From assembly GCA_035772405.1 (NCBI GenBank), contig JAYKKM010000209.1:1-64000 (forward strand): a stretch of 64,000 bases of DNA, in the 5' to 3' direction. The stretch comes from Chrysogorgia sp. JL179-B06 (taxonomy: Eukaryota > Cnidaria > Anthozoa > Scleralcyonacea > Chrysogorgiidae). The translations under genes and the position numbers were made by a program. Shown here in pieces: positions 39,873 through 53,612 of this stretch (positions are counted from its first letter, which is position 1; the number at the start of each line of letters is the position of its first letter). Under the pieces are notes generated by a model. That model had not been told where the DNA came from, searched no databases, and worked only from the letters and a program-made list of their open reading frames with translations.

Positions 39873-42626
39873 CTCCATAATGGCTGAGATAAAACAACAA
39901 AGAACAAGCACTAACGAGGACGCCATCGAAACACTGCAAATGATCAAAGTTGTCGAAAGAGCTCATCGAGATCTAAAGAGCCTGGGACTGGAAAAGGAGA
40001 TTAGCAACTCAACCATAGTCAGCATGATAGAGGAAAAGCTGCCTGAAGAGATAGAGAAAGAATGGACAAAAATTGTCACTGGTGAAATCCGAAGTGAACT
40101 CAGTAAGAACAAATTCCCCGCACTTCTGGAATTGTTGCTGCAGTTTAAAGAAAGAATAGAGTATAAATCAGCCAGTCTACGAGCGAAACCCATTGTGGAA
40201 GGAGGAGTCAATGCTGTTAATGAAAGTGTCAGGCAAGATGAAGATTCCGATCCAGGAAATCGAAAGCAAGTGTGGTGTTGACTTCATCCAAACAGCACAG
40301 ACCATCCCATTTGGAGATGTAAAGCGTTCGCAAGTAAATCAGCTGCAGACAAAGTGACTTTAGTTCGAAAACACAAGGCCTGTTTTTCCTGCCTTGCACA
40401 GGGTCATACCTCTAAGTTCTGCAAGAGAAACTTTAAGTGTAAGGAAGAAGGATGCGGTATGCCACACCATCAGCTCCTTCACGAGGCCCACGCTTCGGGG
40501 ATTTCATTCCATGGCACCAGAAGGCGAAGTCTGAGCAGTCGAGACACCAACATCTTATTACAGCTCCAGAAAGTAAAAGCTGGAAGACGTGGAGGTAGAT
40601 TTTCACAGTTAAACGTGCTTTGGGATGGAGGCAGTACGCTCTCATTCATCACTTTTCAACAAGCGGAAAACCTAAAACTAATTGGAGACAAAATTTGTCT
40701 AGAAATCGTAAAGATCGGAGGGGTGACTGAAGAGCTGGAATCTTTCCGTTACAAGCTCACATTGGTTGATAAAGCTGGTCTAACTGCCACCGTCACCGTA
40801 CTGGGGATCAAACGTATATCTTCCGATATCAAGGCTGTAAACGTAAGCGGGGTGATGAAGATGTTCAAGAATGCCAGTGCACAAGAACTCGACAGGCCTG
40901 ACGGAGGACAGATAGACTGTTTGATCGGCTATGAATATGCAGCATTTCATCCTGTCCAAGCAAGCTGTTGGGCACTTGCTTTTGTTGCAAAACAGATTCG
41001 GAATCCCACCCCCAGCTGGAAGAGGAAACTAGAAAGGTCGTGCAACATGTTATTGTTCACTGCGCCAATGTGTGTTTAAAGGATTTCTATTCGATGGAGC
41101 AACTAGGAGTTCAATGCTCACCACGCTGTGGATCTTGCAAATGTGGTCAATGTCATCCAGGAGGAAAAGACATGACACTTAAGGAAGAAAGAGAATACAA
41201 GCTCATTGAGGATCGCCTTATCTACAAACCTGACCAAAAGAAGTGGGAAGCTGGCTATCCATGGATCAAAGACCCACGAACACTGCCAGACAACAGACCC
41301 TTTGTTTTAGGAACTTTGAAAGCTACGGAGAGACGCCTCAAGAAATTTCCTGAACATGCCAGAGTTTACCAAAGGCAGATCGAAGACATGATCAAGAGGC
41401 GCGGCCCGGAAGTTGACCAAGGAGCACATGGATGAAGTGATACGCTTGCATACGAAGTCAAGTTGAACTTCTCCGCGAAGCGTAGGAAGGTACATTCAGA
41501 GCCAAAACTATCTCGCGAGCAGGTTCCAGGGAACATTCCATTACCATTGACAAAGAGACAAGTATTATCACAAGTCAACGGAATTTATGACCCAATGGGT
41601 CTAATATCACCCTTCGCGGTTAGAGCCAAGATCATGCTTCGTAAACTATGGGGTCAAGAGAAGAAGTTGGAATGGGACGACCCTATCCCGGAGTGTTTCA
41701 GACAAGAGTGGATGCATTTCTTCGAAGAATTGTTTCAATTGGTGGAGATTACAATCCAAAGATGCATCCAACCAGTAACGGCCGTCGGGGATCCGGAATT
41801 AGTTCTATTCTCAGATGGGTCCACCGAAGCATATGGCGCAGCAGCTTATGCGAGATGGTCACTAACCGACGGAACCTTCGCAGCTCGATTGATTGCTAGC
41901 AAGAACAGAATCGCCCCAGTCAAAATCGTGGACATTGTACGGCTGGAACTAGCAGGAGCCGTCCTCAGCAAAAGATTGAGAGTCTTCATCCAGAAGGAAT
42001 CCAGGAACTCATTCAGCGCAGTATACCACATTGTGGATAGCGAGATAGTGAAAGCCATGATCAGCAAGGAGAGTTACGGATTCAACACTTACGCAGCGAA
42101 TCGCATTGGAGAGATCCAGCAAGACACTAATCCATCAGAGTGGGTTTGGACAGCTGGGATTCTGAACATCGCCGATTGGTTAACACGAGGAAAGAGCCCC
42201 AAGGAATTGGGACAAGAAAGCCCATGGCAGAAAGGTACGGAATTTCATACGCTTCCCGTGAAAGACTGGCCCGTATCCTGTAAAACAGATGTCGAGGAAC
42301 TCCCTGAACGCCACAAGAAAGTCATCCTAGCCGTAGACGCCAAAGAGATCGATGCTCTAGCTAACAGGATCGACATTTCAAGATTCAGTAAGATCGAGTT
42401 GCTGCTACGTACAACAGCAAGAGTACTGAACCTGTATAAGCGGTACAAGAAGCGAGATGATTCATCAAAAGATGATTCCAAGAAGACGGAATCGGATAGA
42501 GGAGCTGCAGAGAAGTTTTGGATCTCAGACGCTCAGAGTTTAATCCAAAAATACGTCAAAGATGGGAAATTCGTCAAACTATGCCAGAATAAAACATGTT
42601 TGATGTATGACATACTTCATCAGTGA
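39873..42626 (+). pseudogene. BEL-2 gag-pol, copy 2
   Basis: Second copy of the block: gag C-terminal half (39880-40281), zinc knuckle and protease (40354-41079), pol start (40968-41435) and RT thumb plus RNase H (41463-42626). It carries the same internal deletion and the same stops as copy 1. After the junction at 42592 the frame reads TCLMYDILHQ and stops at 42626. The rest of pol (integrase) is missing. Confidence 0.85.
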
Positions 42627-42984
42627 ATTATGACTTATAACTAGAGCGAAACAGCGCCCCTGTTGTTGCGCAATTAAATTGCCATTTTCTCGCTAAAATT
42701 CGTCAACAGTCGATTGGTCTATAACCCTAAAGGGCCTGGGACAAAAAGGGATATGTTGAAGTGATAATAAATGGCGTGTAAAAAGATGGCGAAGCGCAAA
42801 TATCAAGAAATTTAGTCTTCTTCGTGACTGAATACCGCAATGGATATTTAGAATGAAGTATTCCGATAAAGACAATCGAAATGTACGATTATTTGCCAAC
42901 ATAAACCGCTGGAACATCTGCGATAAACGTTATTCGTCTGGCGCAAAGCCGAATTTAATCTTCAGTTGAAGATTTAAAAAAATC
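42627..42984. other. No gene recognised between BEL-2 and the satellite
   Basis: Moderately AT-rich sequence without coding signals. GAAACAGCGCCCC-like and AAATGGCG-like motifs occur, but no LTR end or repeat could be defined. The satellite's first recognisable monomer starts at 42998. Confidence 0.5.
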
Positions 42985-45900
42985 TTTCAAAAAAATCTTG
43001 CGCATGCGCAGATCAAAAAATTCTTGCGCATGCGCAGATCAAAAAAAACTTGCGCATGCGCAGATCAAAAAAATCTTGCGCATGCGCAGATCAAAAAATT
43101 CTTGCGCATGCGCAGATCAAAAAATTCTTGCGCATGCCCAGCTCAAAAAATTCTTGCGCATGTGCAGATCAAAAAAATCTTGCGCATGCGCAGATCAAAA
43201 AAGTTATTGCGCATGCGCAGATAAAAAAAAAACATGCGCATGCGCAGATCAAAAAAAACTTGCGCATGCGCAGCTCAAAAAAATATTGCGCATGCGCAGA
43301 TCAAAAAATTCTTGCGCATGCGCAGATCAAAAAAAAAACATTCGCATGCAGAGTTAAAAAAAAACTTGCGCATGCGCAGATAAAAAAAAACTTGCGCATG
43401 CGCAAATGAAAAAAATATTGCGCATGCGCAGATCAAAAAATTCTTGCGCATGCGCAGATCAAAAAAATATTGCGCATGCGCAGATCAAAAAAACTTGCAC
43501 ATGCGCAAATCAAAAAAATCTTGCTCATGCGCAGCTCAAAAAATTCTTGCCCATGCGCAGATCAAAAAAAAACATGCGCATGCGCAGATCAAAAAAATAT
43601 TGCGCATGCGCAAATGAAAAAAATTCTTGCGCATGCGCAGATCTAAAAATCTTGCGCATGCGCAGATCAAAAAAATCTTGCGCATGCCCAGCTCAAAAAA
43701 TTCTTGCGCATGCGCAGATCAAAAAATTCTTGCGCATGCCCAGCTCAAAAAATTCTTGCGCATGTGGAGATCAAAAAATTCTTGCGCATGCGCAGATCAA
43801 AAAAGTTATTGCGCATGCGCAGATAAAAAAAAAACATGCGCATGCGCAGATCAAAAAAAACTTGCGCATGCGCAGCTCAAAAAAATATTGCGCATGCGCA
43901 GATCAAAAAATTCTTGCGCATGCGCAGATCAAAAAAATATTGCGCATGCGCAGATCAAAAAAACTTGCGCATGCGCAAATCAAAAAAATCTTGCGCATGC
44001 GCAGCTCAAAAAATTCTTGCCCATGCGCAGATCAAAAAAAAACATGCGCATGCGCAGATCAAAAAAAACTTGCGCATGCGCAAATGAAAAAATTCTTGCG
44101 CATGCGCAGATCAAAAAATTCTTGCGCATGCGCAGATCAAAAAAATATTGCGCATGCGCAGATCAAAAAAAATTGCGCATGCGCAAATCAAAAAAATCTT
44201 GCGCATGCGCAGCTCAAAAAATTCTTGCCCATGCGCAGATCTAAAAATCTTGCGCATGCGCAGATCAAAAAATTCTTGCGCATGCGCAGATCAAAAAAAT
44301 CATGCGCATGCCCAGCTCAAAAAATTCTTGCGCATGCGCAGATCAAAAAATTCTTGCGCATGCCCAGCTCAAAAAATTCTTGCGCATGTGCAGATCAAAA
44401 AAATCTTGCGCATGCGCAGATCAAAAAAGTTATTGCGCATGCGCAGATAAAAAAAAAACATGCGCATGCGCAGATCAAAAAAAACTTGCGCATGCGCAGC
44501 TCAAAAAAATATTGCGCATGCGCAGATCAAAAAATTCTTGCGCATGCGCAGATCAAAAAAAAAACATTCGCATGCAGAGTTAAAAAAAAACTTGCGCATG
44601 CGCAGATAAAAAAAAACTTGCGCATGCGCAAATGAAAAAAATATTGCGCATGCGCAGATCAAAAAATTCTTGCCCATGCGCAGATCAAAAAAAAACATGC
44701 GCATGCGCAGATCAAAAAAAACTTGCGCATGCGCAAATGAAAAAATTCTTGCGCATGCGCAGATCAAAAAATTCTTGCGCATGCGCAGATCAAAAAAATA
44801 TTGCGCATGCGCAGATCAAAAAAAATTGCGCATGCGCAAATCAAAAAAATCTTGCGCATGCGCAGCTCAAAAAATTCTTGCCCATGCGCAGATCTAAAAA
44901 TCTTGCGCATGCGCAGATCAAAAAATTCTTGCGCATGCGCAGATCAAAAAAATCATGCGCATGCCCAGCTCAAAAAATTCTTGCGCATGCGCAGATCAAA
45001 AAAATCATGCGCATGCCCAGCTCAAAAAATTCTTGCGCATGCGCAGATCAAAAAATTCTTGCGCATGCGCAGATCTAAAAATCTTGCGCATGCGCAGATC
45101 AAAAAATTCTTGCGCATGCGCAGATCAAAAAAAACACATTCGCATGCAGAGTTAAAAAAAAACTTGCGCATGCGCAGATAAAAAAAAACTTGCGCATGCG
45201 CAAATGAAAAAAAACATTGCGCATGCGCAGATCAAAAAATTCTTGCGCATGCGCAGATCAAAAAAATATTGCGCATGCGCAAATCAATATTGCGCATGCG
45301 CAAATGAAAAAATTCTTGCGCATGCGCAGATCAAAAAATTCTTGCGCATGCGCAGATCAAAAAAAACTTGCGCATGCGCAGATCTAAAAATCTTGCGCAT
45401 GCGCAGATCAAAAAATTCTTGCGCATGCGCAGATCAAAAAAAAAACATACGCATGCGCAGATCAAAAAAAACTTGCGCATGCGCAAATGAAAAAAATGTT
45501 GCGCATGCGCAGATCAAAAAATTCTTGCGCATGCGCAGATCAAAAAAAACTTCCGCATGCGCAGATCAAAAAAATCTTGCGCATGCGCAGATCTAAAAAT
45601 CTTGCGCATGCGCAGATCAAAAAATTCTTGCGCATGCGCAGATCAAAAAAAACACATTCGCATGCAGAGTTAAAAAAAAACTTGCGCATGCGCAGATAAA
45701 AAAAAACTTGCGCATGCGCAAATGAAAAAAATATTGCGCATGCGCAGATCAAAAAATTCTTGCGCATGCGCAGATCAAAAAAATATTGCGCATGCGCAGA
45801 TCAAAAAAACTTGCGCATGCGCAAATCAAAAAAATCTTGCGCATGCGCAGCTCAAAAAATTCTTGCCCATGCGCAGATCAAAAAAAAACATGCGCATGCG

Positions 45901-48900
45901 CAGATCAAAAAAAACTTGCGCATGCGCAAATGAAAAAATTCTTGCGCATGCGCAGATCAAAAAATTCTTGCGCATGCGCAGATCAAAAAAAACTTGCGCA
46001 TGCGCAGATCTAAAAATCTTGCGCATGCGCAGATCAAAAAATTCTTGCGCATGCGCAGATCAAAAAAAAAACATACGCATGCAGAGTTAAAAAAAAACTT
46101 GCGCATGCGCAGATAAAAAAAAACTTGCGCATGCGCAAATGAAAAAAATGTTGCGCATGCGCAGATCAAAAAATTCTTGCGCATCGCAGATCAAAAAAAA
46201 CTTGCGCATGCGCAAATGAAAAAAACATTGCGCATGCGCAGATCAAAAAATTCTTGCGCATGCGCAGATCTAAAAATCTTGCGCATGCGCAAATCAAAAA
46301 AATCTTGCGCATGCGCAGCTCAAAAAATTCTTGCCCATGCGCAGATCAAAGAAAAACATGCGCATGCGCAGATCAAAAAAAACTTGCGCATGCGCAAATG
46401 AAAAAATTCTTGCGCATGCGCAGATCAAAAAAAACTTGCGCATGCCCAGCTCAAAAAATTCTTGCGCATGCGCAGATCAAAAAATTCTTGCGCATGCGCA
46501 GATCTAAAAATCTTGCGCATGCGCAGATCAAAAAATTATTGCGCATGCGCAGATCAAAAAAATCATGCGCATGCCCAGCTCAAAAAATTCTTGCGCATGC
46601 GCAGATCAAAAAATTCTTGCGCATGCGCAGATCTAAAAATCTTGCGCATGCGCAGATCAAAAAATTCTTGCGCATGCGCAGATCAAAAAAAACACATTCG
46701 CATGCAGAGTTAAAAAAAAACTTGCGCATGCGCAGATAAAAAAAAACTTGCGCATGCGCAAATGAAAAAAACATTGCGCATGCGCAGATCAAAAAAATCT
46801 TGCGCATGCGCAGCTCAAAAAATTCTTGCCCATGCGCAGATCAAAAAAAAACATGCGCATGCGCAGATCAAAAAAAACTTGCGCATGCGCAAATAAAAAA
46901 ATTCTTGCGCATGCGCAGATCAAAAAAAACTTGCGCATGCGCAAATGAAAAAATTCTTGCGCATGCGCAGATCAAAAAATTCTTACGCATGAGCAGATCA
47001 AAAAAAACTTGCGCATGCGCAGATCTAAAAATGTTGCGCATGCGCAGATCAAAAAATTCTTGCGCATCGCAGATCAAAAAAAACTTGCGCATGCGCAAAT
47101 GAAAAAAACATTGCGCATGCGCAGATCAAAAAATTCTTGCGCATGCGCAGATCTAAAAATCTTGCGCATGCGCAAATCAAAAAAATCTTGCGCATGCGCA
47201 GCTCAAAAAATTCTTGCCCATGCGCAGATCAAAGAAAAACATGCGCATGCGCAGATCAAAAAAAACTTGCGCATGCGCAAATGAAAAAATTCTTGCGCAT
47301 GCGCAGATCAAAAAAAACTTGCGCATGCCCAGCTCAAAAAATTCTTGCGCATGCGCAGATCAAAAAATTCTTGCGCATGCGCAGATCTAAAAATCTTGCG
47401 CATGCGCAGATCAAAAAATTATTGCGCATGCGCAGATCAAAAAAATCATGCGCATGCCCAGCTCAAAAAATTCTTGCGCATGCGCAGATCAAAAAATTCT
47501 TGCGCATGCGCAGATCTAAAAATCTTGCGCATGCGCAGATCAAAAAATTCTTGCGCATGCGCAGATCAAAAAAAACACATTCGCATGCAGAGTTAAAAAA
47601 AAACTTGCGCATGCGCAGATAAAAAAAAACTTGCGCATGCGCAAATGAAAAAAACATTGCGCATGCGCAGATCAAAAAAATCTTGCGCATGCGCAGCTCA
47701 AAAAATTCTTGCCCATGCGCAGATCAAAAAAAAACATGCGCATGCGCAGATCAAAAAAAACTTGCGCATGCGCAAATAAAAAAATTCTTGCGCATGCGCA
47801 GATCAAAAAAAACTTGCGCATGCGCAAATGAAAAAATTCTTGCGCATGCGCAGATCAAAAAATTCTTACGCATGAGCAGATCAAAAAAAACTTGCGCATG
47901 CGCAGATCTAAAAATCTTGCGCATGCGCAAATCAAAAAAATCTTGCGCATGCGCAGCTCAAAAAATTCTTGCCCATGCGCAGATCAAAAAAAAACATGCG
48001 CATGCGCAGATCAAAAAAAACTTGCGCATGCGCAAATGAAAAAATTCTTGCGCATGCGCAGATCAAAAAATTCTTGCGCATGCGCAGATCAAAAAAATAT
48101 TGCGCATGCGCAGATCAAAAAAACTTGCGCATGCGCAAATCAAAAAAATCTTGCGCATGCGCAGCTCAAAAAATTCTTGCCCATGCGCAGATCTAAAAAT
48201 CTTGCGCATGCGCAAATCAAAAAAATCTTGCGCATGCGCAGCTCAAAAAATTCTTGCCCATGCGCAGATCTAAAAATCTTGCGCATGCGCAGATCAAAAA
48301 ATTCTTGCGCATGCGCAGATCAAAAAAATCATGCGCATGCCCAGCTCAAAAAATTCTTGCGCATGCGCAGATCAAAAAATTCTTGCGCATGCGCAGATCT
48401 AAAAATCTTGCGCATGCGCAGATCAAAAAATTCTTGCGCATGCGCAGATCAAAAAAAACACATTCGCATGCAGAGTTAAAAAAAAACTTGCGCATGCGCA
48501 GATAAAAAAAAACTTGCGCATGCGCAAATGAAAAAAACATTGCGCATGCGCAGATCAAAAAAATCTTGCGCATGCGCAGCTCAAAAAATTCTTGCCCATG
48601 CGTAGATCAAAAAAAAAATATGCGCATGCACAGATCAAAAAAAACTTGCGCATGCGCAAATAAAAAAATTCTTGCGCATGCGCAGATCAAAAAAAACTTG
48701 CGCATGCGCAAATGAAAAAATTCTTGCGCATGCGCAGATCAAAAAATTCTTGCGCATGCGCAGATCAAAAAAAACTTGCGCATGCGCAGATCTAAAAATC
48801 TTGCGCATGCGCAAATCAAAAAAATCTTGCGCATGCGCAGCTCAAAAAATTCTTGCCCATGCGCAGATCAAAAAAAAACATGCGCATGCGCAGATCAAAA

Positions 48901-51900
48901 AAAACTTGCGCATGCGCAAATGAAAAAATTCTTGCGCATGCGCAGATCAAAAAAAACTTGCGCATGCGCAAATGAAAAAATTCTTGCGCATGCGCAGATC
49001 AAAAAATTCTTGCGCATGCGCAGATCAAAAAAAAACTTGCGCAGGCGCAGATCTAAAAATCTGCATGCGCAGATCAAAAAAAACTTGCGCATGCGCAAAT
49101 GAAAAAATTCTTGCGCATGCGCAGATCAAAAAAAACTTGCGCATGCGCAAATGAAAAAATTCTTGCGCATGCGCAGATCAAAAAATTCTTGCGCATGCGC
49201 AGATCAAAAAAAACTTGCGCATGCGCAGATCTAAAAATCTTGCGCATGCGCAGATCAAAAAATTCTTGCCCATGCGCAGATCAAAAAAAAACATGCGCAT
49301 GCGCAGATCAAAAAAAACTTGCGCATGCGCAAATGAAAAAATTCTTGCGCATGCGCAGATCAAAAAATTCTTGCGCATGCGCAGATCAAAAAAATATTGC
49401 GCATGCGCAGATCAAAAAAACTTGCGCATGCACAAATCAAAAAAATCTTGCGCATGCGCAGCTCAAAAAATTCTTGCCCATGCGCAGATCTAAAAATCTT
49501 GCGCATGCGCAAATCAAAAAAATCTTGCGCATGCGCAGCTCAAAAAATTCTTGCCCATGCGCAGATCTAAAAATCTTGCGCATGCGCAGATCAAAAAAAA
49601 CTTGCGCATGCGCAGATCAAAAAATTCTTGCCCATGCGCAGATCAAAAAAAAACATGCGCATGCGCAGATCAAAAAAAACTTGCGCATGCGCAGATCAAA
49701 AAATTCTTGCGCATGCGCAGATCAAAAAAATATTGCGCATGCGCAAATCAAAAAAATCTTGCGCATGCGCAGATCAAAAAAAACTTGCGGATGCGCAAAT
49801 GAAAAAATTCTTGCGCATGCGCAGATCAAAAAATTCTTGCGCATGCGCAGATCAAAAAAAACTTGCGCATGCGCAGATCTAAAAATCTTGCGCATGCGCA
49901 TGCGCATGCGCAGATCAAAAAAACTTGCGCATGCGCAAATCAAAAAAATCTTGCGCATGCGCAGCTCAAAAAATTCTTGCCCATGCGCAGATCTAAAAAT
50001 CTTGCGCATGCGCAGATCAAAAAATTCTTGCGCATGCGCAGATCAAAAAAATCATGCGCATGCCCAGCTCAAAAAATTCTTGCGCATGCGCAGATCAAAA
50101 AATTCTTGCGCATGCGCAGATCTAAAAATCTTGCGCATGCGCAGATCAAAAAATTATTGCGCATGCGCAGATCAAAAAAATCATGCGCATGCCCAGCTCA
50201 AAAAATTCTTGCGCATGCGCAGATCAAAAAATTCTTGCGCATGCGCAGATCTAAAAATCTTGCGCATGCGCAGATCAAAAAATTCTTGCGCATGCGCAGA
50301 TCAAAAAAAACACATTCGCATGCAGAGTTAAAAAAAAACTTGCGCATGCGCAGATAAAAAAAAACTTGCGCATGCGCAAATGAAAAAAACATTGCGCATG
50401 CGCAGATCAAAAAAATCTTGCGCATGCGCAGCTCAAAAAATTCTTGCCCATGCGCAGATCAAAAAAAAACATGCGCATGCGCAGATCAAAAAAAACTTGC
50501 GCATGCGCAAATAAAAAAATTCTTGCGCATGCGCAGATCAAAAAAAACTTGCGCATGCGCAAATGAAAAAATTCTTGCGCATGCGCAGATCAAAAAATTC
50601 TTGCGCATGAGCAGATCAAAAAAAACTTGCGCATGCGCAGATCTAAAAATCTTGCGCATGCGCAAATCAAAAAAATCTTGCGCATGCGCAGCTCAAAAAA
50701 TTCTTGCCCATGCGCAGATCAAAAAAAAACATGCGCATGCGCAGATCAAAAAAAACTTGCGCATGCGCAAATGAAAAAATTCTTGCGCATGCGCAGATCA
50801 AAAAATTCTTGCGCATGCGCAGATCAAAAAAATATTGCGCATGCGCAGATCAAAAAAACTTGCGCATGCGCAAATCAAAAAAATCTTGCGCATGCGCAGC
50901 TCAAAAAATTCTTGCCCATGCGCAGATCTAAAAATCTTGCGCATGCGCAAATCAAAAAAATCTTGCGCATGCGCAGCTCAAAAAATTCTTGCCCATGCGC
51001 AGATCTAAAAATCTTGCGCATGCGCAGATCAAAAAATTCTTGCGCATGCGCAGATCAAAAAAATCATGCGCATGCCCAGCTCAAAAAATTCTTGCGCATG
51101 CGCAGATCAAAAAATTCTTGCGCATGCGCAGATCTAAAAATCTTGCGCATGCGCAGATCAAAAAATTCTTGCGCATGCGCAGATCTAAAAATCTTGCGCA
51201 TGCGCAGATCAAAAAATTCTTGCGCATGCGCAGATCAAAAAAAACACATTCGCATGCAGAGTTAAAAAAAAACTTGCGCATGCGCAGATAAAAAAAAACT
51301 TGCGCATGCGCAAATGAAAAAAACATTGCGCATGCGCAGATCAAAAAAATCTTGCGCATGCGCAGCTCAAAAAATTCTTGCCCATGCGCAGATCAAAAAA
51401 AAACATGCGCATGCGCAGATCAAAAAAAACTTGCGCATGCGCAAATAAAAAAATTCTTGCGCATGCGCAGATCAAAAAAAAACTTGCGCATGCGCAAATG
51501 AAAAAATTCTTGCGCATGCGCAGATCAAAAAATTCTTGCGCATGCGCAGATCAAAAAAAACTTGCGCATGCGCAGATCTAAAAATCTTGCGCATGCGCAA
51601 ATCAAAAAAATCTTGCGCATGCGCAGCTCAAAAAATTCTTGCCCATGCGCAGATCAAAAAAAAACATGCGCATGCGCAGATCAAAAAAAACTTGCGCATG
51701 CGCAAATGAAAAAATTCTTGCGCATGCGCAGATCAAAAAAAACTTGCGCATGCGCAAATGAAAAAATTCTTGCGCATGCGCAGATCAAAAAATTCTTGCC
51801 CATGCGCAGATCTAAAAATCTTGCGCATGCGCAGATCAAAAAATTCTTGCGCATGCGCAGATCAAAAAAATCATGCGCATGCCCAGCTCAAAAAATTCTT

Positions 51901-53612
51901 GCGCATGCGCAGATCAAAAAATTCTTGCGCATGCGCAGATCTAAAAATCTTGCGCATGCGCAGATCAAAAAATTATTGCGCATGCGCAGATCAAAAAAAA
52001 TCATGCGCATGCCCAGCTCAAAAAATTCTTGCGCATGCGCAGATCAAAAAATTCTTGCGCATGCGCAGATCTAAAAATCTTGCGCATGCGCAGATCAAAA
52101 AATTCTTGCGCATGCGCAGATCAAAAAAAACACATTCGCATGCAGAGTTAAAAAAAAACTTGCGCATGCGCAGATAAAAAAAAACTTGCGCATGCGCAAA
52201 TGAAAAAAACATTGCGCATGCGCAGATCAAAAAAATCTTGCGCATGCGCAGCTCAAAAAATTCTTGCCCATGCGCAGATCAAAAAAAAACATGCGCATGC
52301 GCAGATCAAAAAAAACTTGCGCATGCGCAAATAAAAAAATTCTTGCGCATGCGCAGATCAAAAAAAACTTGCGCATGCGCAAATGAAAAAATTCTTGCGC
52401 ATGCGCAGATCAAAAAATTCTTGCGCATGAGCAGATCAAAAAAAACTTGCGCATGCGCAGATCTAAAAATCTTGCGCATGCGCAAATCAAAAAAATCTTG
52501 CGCATGCGCAGCTCAAAAAATTCTTGCCCATGCGCAGATCAAAAAAAAACATGCGCATGCGCAGATCAAAAAAAACTTGCGCATGCGCAAATGAAAAAAT
52601 TCTTGCGCATGCGCAGATCAAAAAATTCTTGCGCATGCGCAGATCAAAAAAATATTGCGCATGCGCAGATCAAAAAAACTTGCGCATGCGCAAATCAAAA
52701 AAATCTTGCGCATGCGCAGCTCAAAAAATTCTTGCCCATGCGCAGATCTAAAAATCTTGCGCATGCGCAAATCAAATAAATCTTGCGCATGCGCAGCTCA
52801 AAAAATTCTTGCCCATGCGCAGATCTAAAAATCTTGCGCATGCGCAGATCAAAAAATTCTTGCGCATGCGCAGATCAAAAAAATCATGCGCATGCCCAGC
52901 TCAAAAAATTCTTGCGCATGCGCAGATCAAAAAATTCTTGCGCATGCGCAGATCTAAAAATCTTGCGCATGCGCAGATCAAAAAATTCTTGCGCATGCGC
53001 AGATCAAAAAAAACACATTCGCATGCAGAGTTAAAAAAAAACTTGCGCATGCGCAGATAAAAAAAAACTTGCGCATGCGCAAATGAAAAAAACATTGCGC
53101 ATGCGCAGATCAAAAAAATCTTGCGCATGCGCAGCTCAAAAAAAACTTGCGCATGCGCAAATAAAAAAATTCTTGCGCATGCGCAGATCAAAAAAAACTT
53201 GCGCATGCGCAAATGAAAAAATTCTTGCGCATGCGCAGATCAAAAAATTCTTGCGCATGAGCAGATCAAAAAAAACTTGCGCATGCGCAGATCTAAAAAT
53301 CTTGCGCATGCGCAAATCAAAAAAATCTTGCGCATGCGCAGCTCAAAAAATTCTTGCCCATGCGCAGATCAAAAAAAAACATGCGCATGCGCAGATCAAA
53401 AAAAACTTGCGCATGCGCAAATGAAAAAATTCTTGCGCATGCGCAGATCAAAAAATTCTTGCGCATGCGCAGATCAAAAAAATATTGCGCATGCGCAGAT
53501 CAAAAAAACTTGCGCATGCGCAAATCAAAAAAATCTTGCGCATGCGCAGCTCAAAAAATTCTTGCCCATGCGCAGATCTAAAAATCTTGCGCATGCGCAA
53601 ATCAAAAAAAAT
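42985..53612. repeat. 26-bp satellite array, ~400 monomers, with higher-order structure
   Basis: The monomer is TTGCGCATGCGCAGATC followed by about six A and a two- or three-base spacer, usually TTC. The palindrome TGCGCATGCGCA recurs in nearly all monomers. Variants include GCCCATGCGCAG, GCGCATGCCCAGCTC, GCGCAAATGAAA and CATTCGCATGCAGAGTT. The last marks a higher-order period: its positions 46695, 47578, 48461, 50313, 51247, 52133 and 53016 are spaced 883, 883, 1852, 934, 886 and 883 bp, close to 34 monomers. Open frames (both strands, up to 410 codons) arise because the monomer lacks stops in most frames and are not genes. Confidence 0.97.

Larger units (their letters stand above)
37148..42592 (+). 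repeat. Tandem duplication with 2,725-bp offset (2 x 2,720 bp)
   Basis: Copy 1 (37148-39867) and copy 2 (39873-42592) are separated by 5 bp (TATGC). Every open frame in copy 1 recurs in copy 2 with an identical translation, including the minus-strand shadow frames, so the copies look identical. Copy 2 begins at CTCCATAATGG within gag and both end at AGAATAA. Confidence 0.95.
36670..42626 (+). mobile_element. BEL/Pao LTR retrotransposon 2, RT-deleted and tandemly duplicated
   Basis: Gag, protease, pieces of RT, and RNase H/early integrase of a BEL family distinct from BEL-1. The central RT palm, including the catalytic YxDD box, is absent in both copies. No integrase core follows. Copy 1 spans 37148-39867 and copy 2 39873-42592. 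The gag N-terminus (36670-37147) is present only once. LTRs were not identified. Confidence 0.85.

Noticed and set aside
42998..53610. Dozens of open frames of 60-410 codons (MRMRRSKNSCACADQK-type proteins) in the satellite on both strands
   Set aside because: They are translations of a 26-bp repeat that lacks stops in most frames; all frames give the same kind of low-complexity string and none has a start context or domain.
42998..53610. CRISPR-like array
   Set aside because: Repeats are contiguous with no unique spacers and the surrounding sequence is animal transposons.
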